A DNA stretch of 6,333 nt, taken from Planctomycetaceae bacterium. Lineage in GTDB: Bacteria; Planctomycetota; Planctomycetia; Planctomycetales; Planctomycetaceae. The DNA is taken from positions 1 to 6,333 of the forward strand of contig JALQWE010000228.1 of assembly GCA_023258825.1 (NCBI GenBank), given 5' to 3'. The notes below the pieces were generated by a model. The model was not told the DNA's origin, ran no database searches, and was given only the letters and a program-made list of their open reading frames with translations. Every line of letters starts with the position of its first letter. Position 1 is the first letter of the stretch. The position numbers and the translations under genes are program-made. This document shows positions 4,887 to 6,333 of this stretch, piece by piece.

Positions 4887-6333
4887 CAGTTAGCAGTTTC
4901 TGAATGGCTTCACACAACGCGGTCCCGACTTCCTCCTCATCACCTACCACGATGTCTGCACCCGCATCCCGAAAATCCTGCTGATGCAGGCGATAACGTG
5001 ATCGCACCAGAATCGTTGCATCGGGGGCCATATGACGGATCTGCTGCAGGACAGCAATGGAATCATGGAATCCCGGAACCGTGATCACCACCAGCTTCAG
5101 GCGTTCCGGATGCAGGTGCTGCAGAATCTCCCCGGTCGTCGCATCAGCCTGCATCGCATGAAATCCCGCGGCGCGCGCACTGTTGACCCCGTCAGCTCCA
5201 AGGTCAATCACCAGCACTTGTGAGGCCTGTCGCGACAACGCTTCGGCGGCCCCACGACCGGCCGGACCAAATCCCACCAGCAAACAATCCCACGCATGCT
5301 GATCCAGTTTGTCCAGAGATGCTCCCCCCATGGGCGCGAACACATGTCCGTTGAGCCACGATGCGAGACCTGGTGCATAGGTGATCAAAGTCGGTGTTAC
5401 CAGCAGTGAGACGATGGCGGCGGAAACGAGCGCGTTGTACTGATCTTCTGTGATCAAACCGGCCCCCAGCGCCTGACTGCCCAGCACAAACGCGAATTCG
5501 CCCACCGAACCAAGGCACAGGCCCGTGCCCAGTGAGGTCCCGGAGGGATGTCGCAGGATCCGAAACAGGACCGCCACGACGATCACCTTCACGGACAGGA
5601 TCAGCATGGAAAGTGCCGCAACCAGCAGCAGATTGCGAAACATCCAGAGCGGATCCGCGAGCAGCCCCACAGATCCGAAGAACAGTGTCAGCAACACAAT
5701 TCGAAGCGACGCCACATCCGCTCGAATCTGAAAGGCAAACGGAGAGTTCCCCAGAAACATACCGGCGACAAATGCACCCAGAGCCGGAGACAGCCTGGCT
5801 GCGTGCGCCGCCCAGGTGGCCCCCAACCCGACAATCACGCTCAGCACAACCATCAGTTCCCGATTCTGACCGATGGATCGCGTCTTCATGACACGCACAG
5901 CCAGGATGTTCAACGCCAGGTACAGGACTGTGACCACTCCAGCGCCGGCAGCGACGATTCCCCCGACACGCAGCGCAAGACTTTCCACTTCGCCGGATTC
6001 TCCCAGAAGCGGTATCAGCAGCGCCAGTGGAACGACCGCCATGTCCTGAACCAGCAGGACCGCAAGCGAGTTGCGTCCCATGGGGGAATCCAGCAACGCT
6101 CGATCCGTGAGCACCCCCAGCACCGTGGCGGTACTACTGAGACTGACCATGGCGCTGACCGCCACACTCGTCGCAAAACTCAGATTCAAAGCCAGTCCGG
6201 CAGCGGTCAAGGCCCCCATCGTGAGCAGTACCTGCAGAACGCCGCAGAGCAGATTCAGCTTGCCAAGCCCCAGCACACGGCTCCACGAAAACTCCAGCCC
6301 AAGACTGAACAGCAGCATTGCCACTCCCAGCTC
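4882..6333 (-). CDS. CPA2/Kef-type monovalent cation:proton antiporter with RCK_N (TrkA-N) domain, 5' end outside the window
   Basis: The visible 483 codons start mid-gene: reading from the edge gives ELGVAMLLFSLGLEFS, the typical early Kef membrane motif, so roughly 50 N-terminal residues are missing and the GTG at 6324 is not the start. The transporter domain (to about 325) carries CPA2 landmarks: SLSSTATVLG (64-73), LLVQDMAVVP (93-102, with the Gln-Asp ion-site pair), LSPALGAFVAGMFLGNS (181-197), FFGSVGLLADP (218-228) and GSVGEFAFVLG (275-285). A short linker leads to a cytoplasmic Rossmann RCK_N domain (about 349-463) with GFGPAGRG (354-361) and the strand-end Asp377 of VIDL, which should bind a nucleotide ligand for gating. 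The protein ends soon after; no RCK_C domain follows. It should exchange K+ or Na+ for H+ across the inner membrane; which ion cannot be told. It is convergent with the GHL10 gene. Confidence 0.93.
   Translation of the reverse strand, partial: ELGVAMLLFSLGLEFSWSRVLGLGKLNLLCGVLQVLLTMGALTAAGLALNLSFATSVAVSAMVSLSSTATVLGVLTDRALLDSPMGRNSLAVLLVQDMAVVPLALLIPLLGESGEVESLALRVGGIVAAGAGVVTVLYLALNILAVRVMKTRSIGQNRELMVVLSVIVGLGATWAAHAARLSPALGAFVAGMFLGNSPFAFQIRADVASLRIVLLTLFFGSVGLLADPLWMFRNLLLVAALSMLILSVKVIVVAVLFRILRHPSGTSLGTGLCLGSVGEFAFVLGSQALGAGLITEDQYNALVSAAIVSLLVTPTLITYAPGLASWLNGHVFAPMGGASLDKLDQHAWDCLLVGFGPAGRGAAEALSRQASQVLVIDLGADGVNSARAAGFHAMQADATTGEILQHLHPERLKLVVITVPGFHDSIAVLQQIRHMAPDATILVRSRYRLHQQDFRDAGADIVVGDEEEVGTALCEAIQKLLTA

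Overview
The window is a stretch of bacterial chromosome of moderate GC (about 55%). It looks most like a planctomycete. That is inferred from the gene set (a DUF1684 protein, a secreted GHL10 glycosidase and a transhydrogenase-like paralogue side by side), weak Shine-Dalgarno sites and loose spacing. It has not been tested by any search.

Layout: Positions 1-548 hold no convincing complete gene. They contain a very GC-rich first 60 bases (perhaps the 3' end of an upstream gene), three copies of an AGGTGCC-cored repeat, a 14-bp palindrome and a small hairpin. Then come three genes on the + strand: a short, degenerate pyridine-nucleotide oxidoreductase-like protein (549-1520), a DUF1684 protein with the family's hallmark C-terminal motifs (1680-2588), and an exported GHL10 (DUF187/YngK/DigH-like) glycosyl hydrolase with a probable Fn3-like tail (2838-4358). 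A convergent gene on the - strand (4882 to beyond the window edge) encodes a CPA2/Kef-type cation:proton antiporter with a cytoplasmic RCK_N (TrkA-N) domain. Its N-terminus lies outside the window.

The most interesting structure is the gap between the two convergent genes. It is filled by a 533-bp segment (4354-4886) bounded by a near-perfect 31/32-bp inverted repeat with the core AAAGGGGACATTCTACTTT. The outer ends of the repeat contain the stop codons of both neighbouring genes. It looks like a non-autonomous mobile element or a paired REP/BIME-like unit. No transposase could be recognised inside it, but several long open frames without good starts suggest decayed coding sequence.

No pathway clearly links the genes. 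The gaps between the + strand genes (159 and 249 bp) contain hairpins and a promoter candidate, so they are probably separate transcription units. The glycosidase probably acts outside the cytoplasmic membrane on cell-wall or matrix glycan. The antiporter acts in the inner membrane in K+ or Na+/pH homeostasis. The other two have no assignable role.
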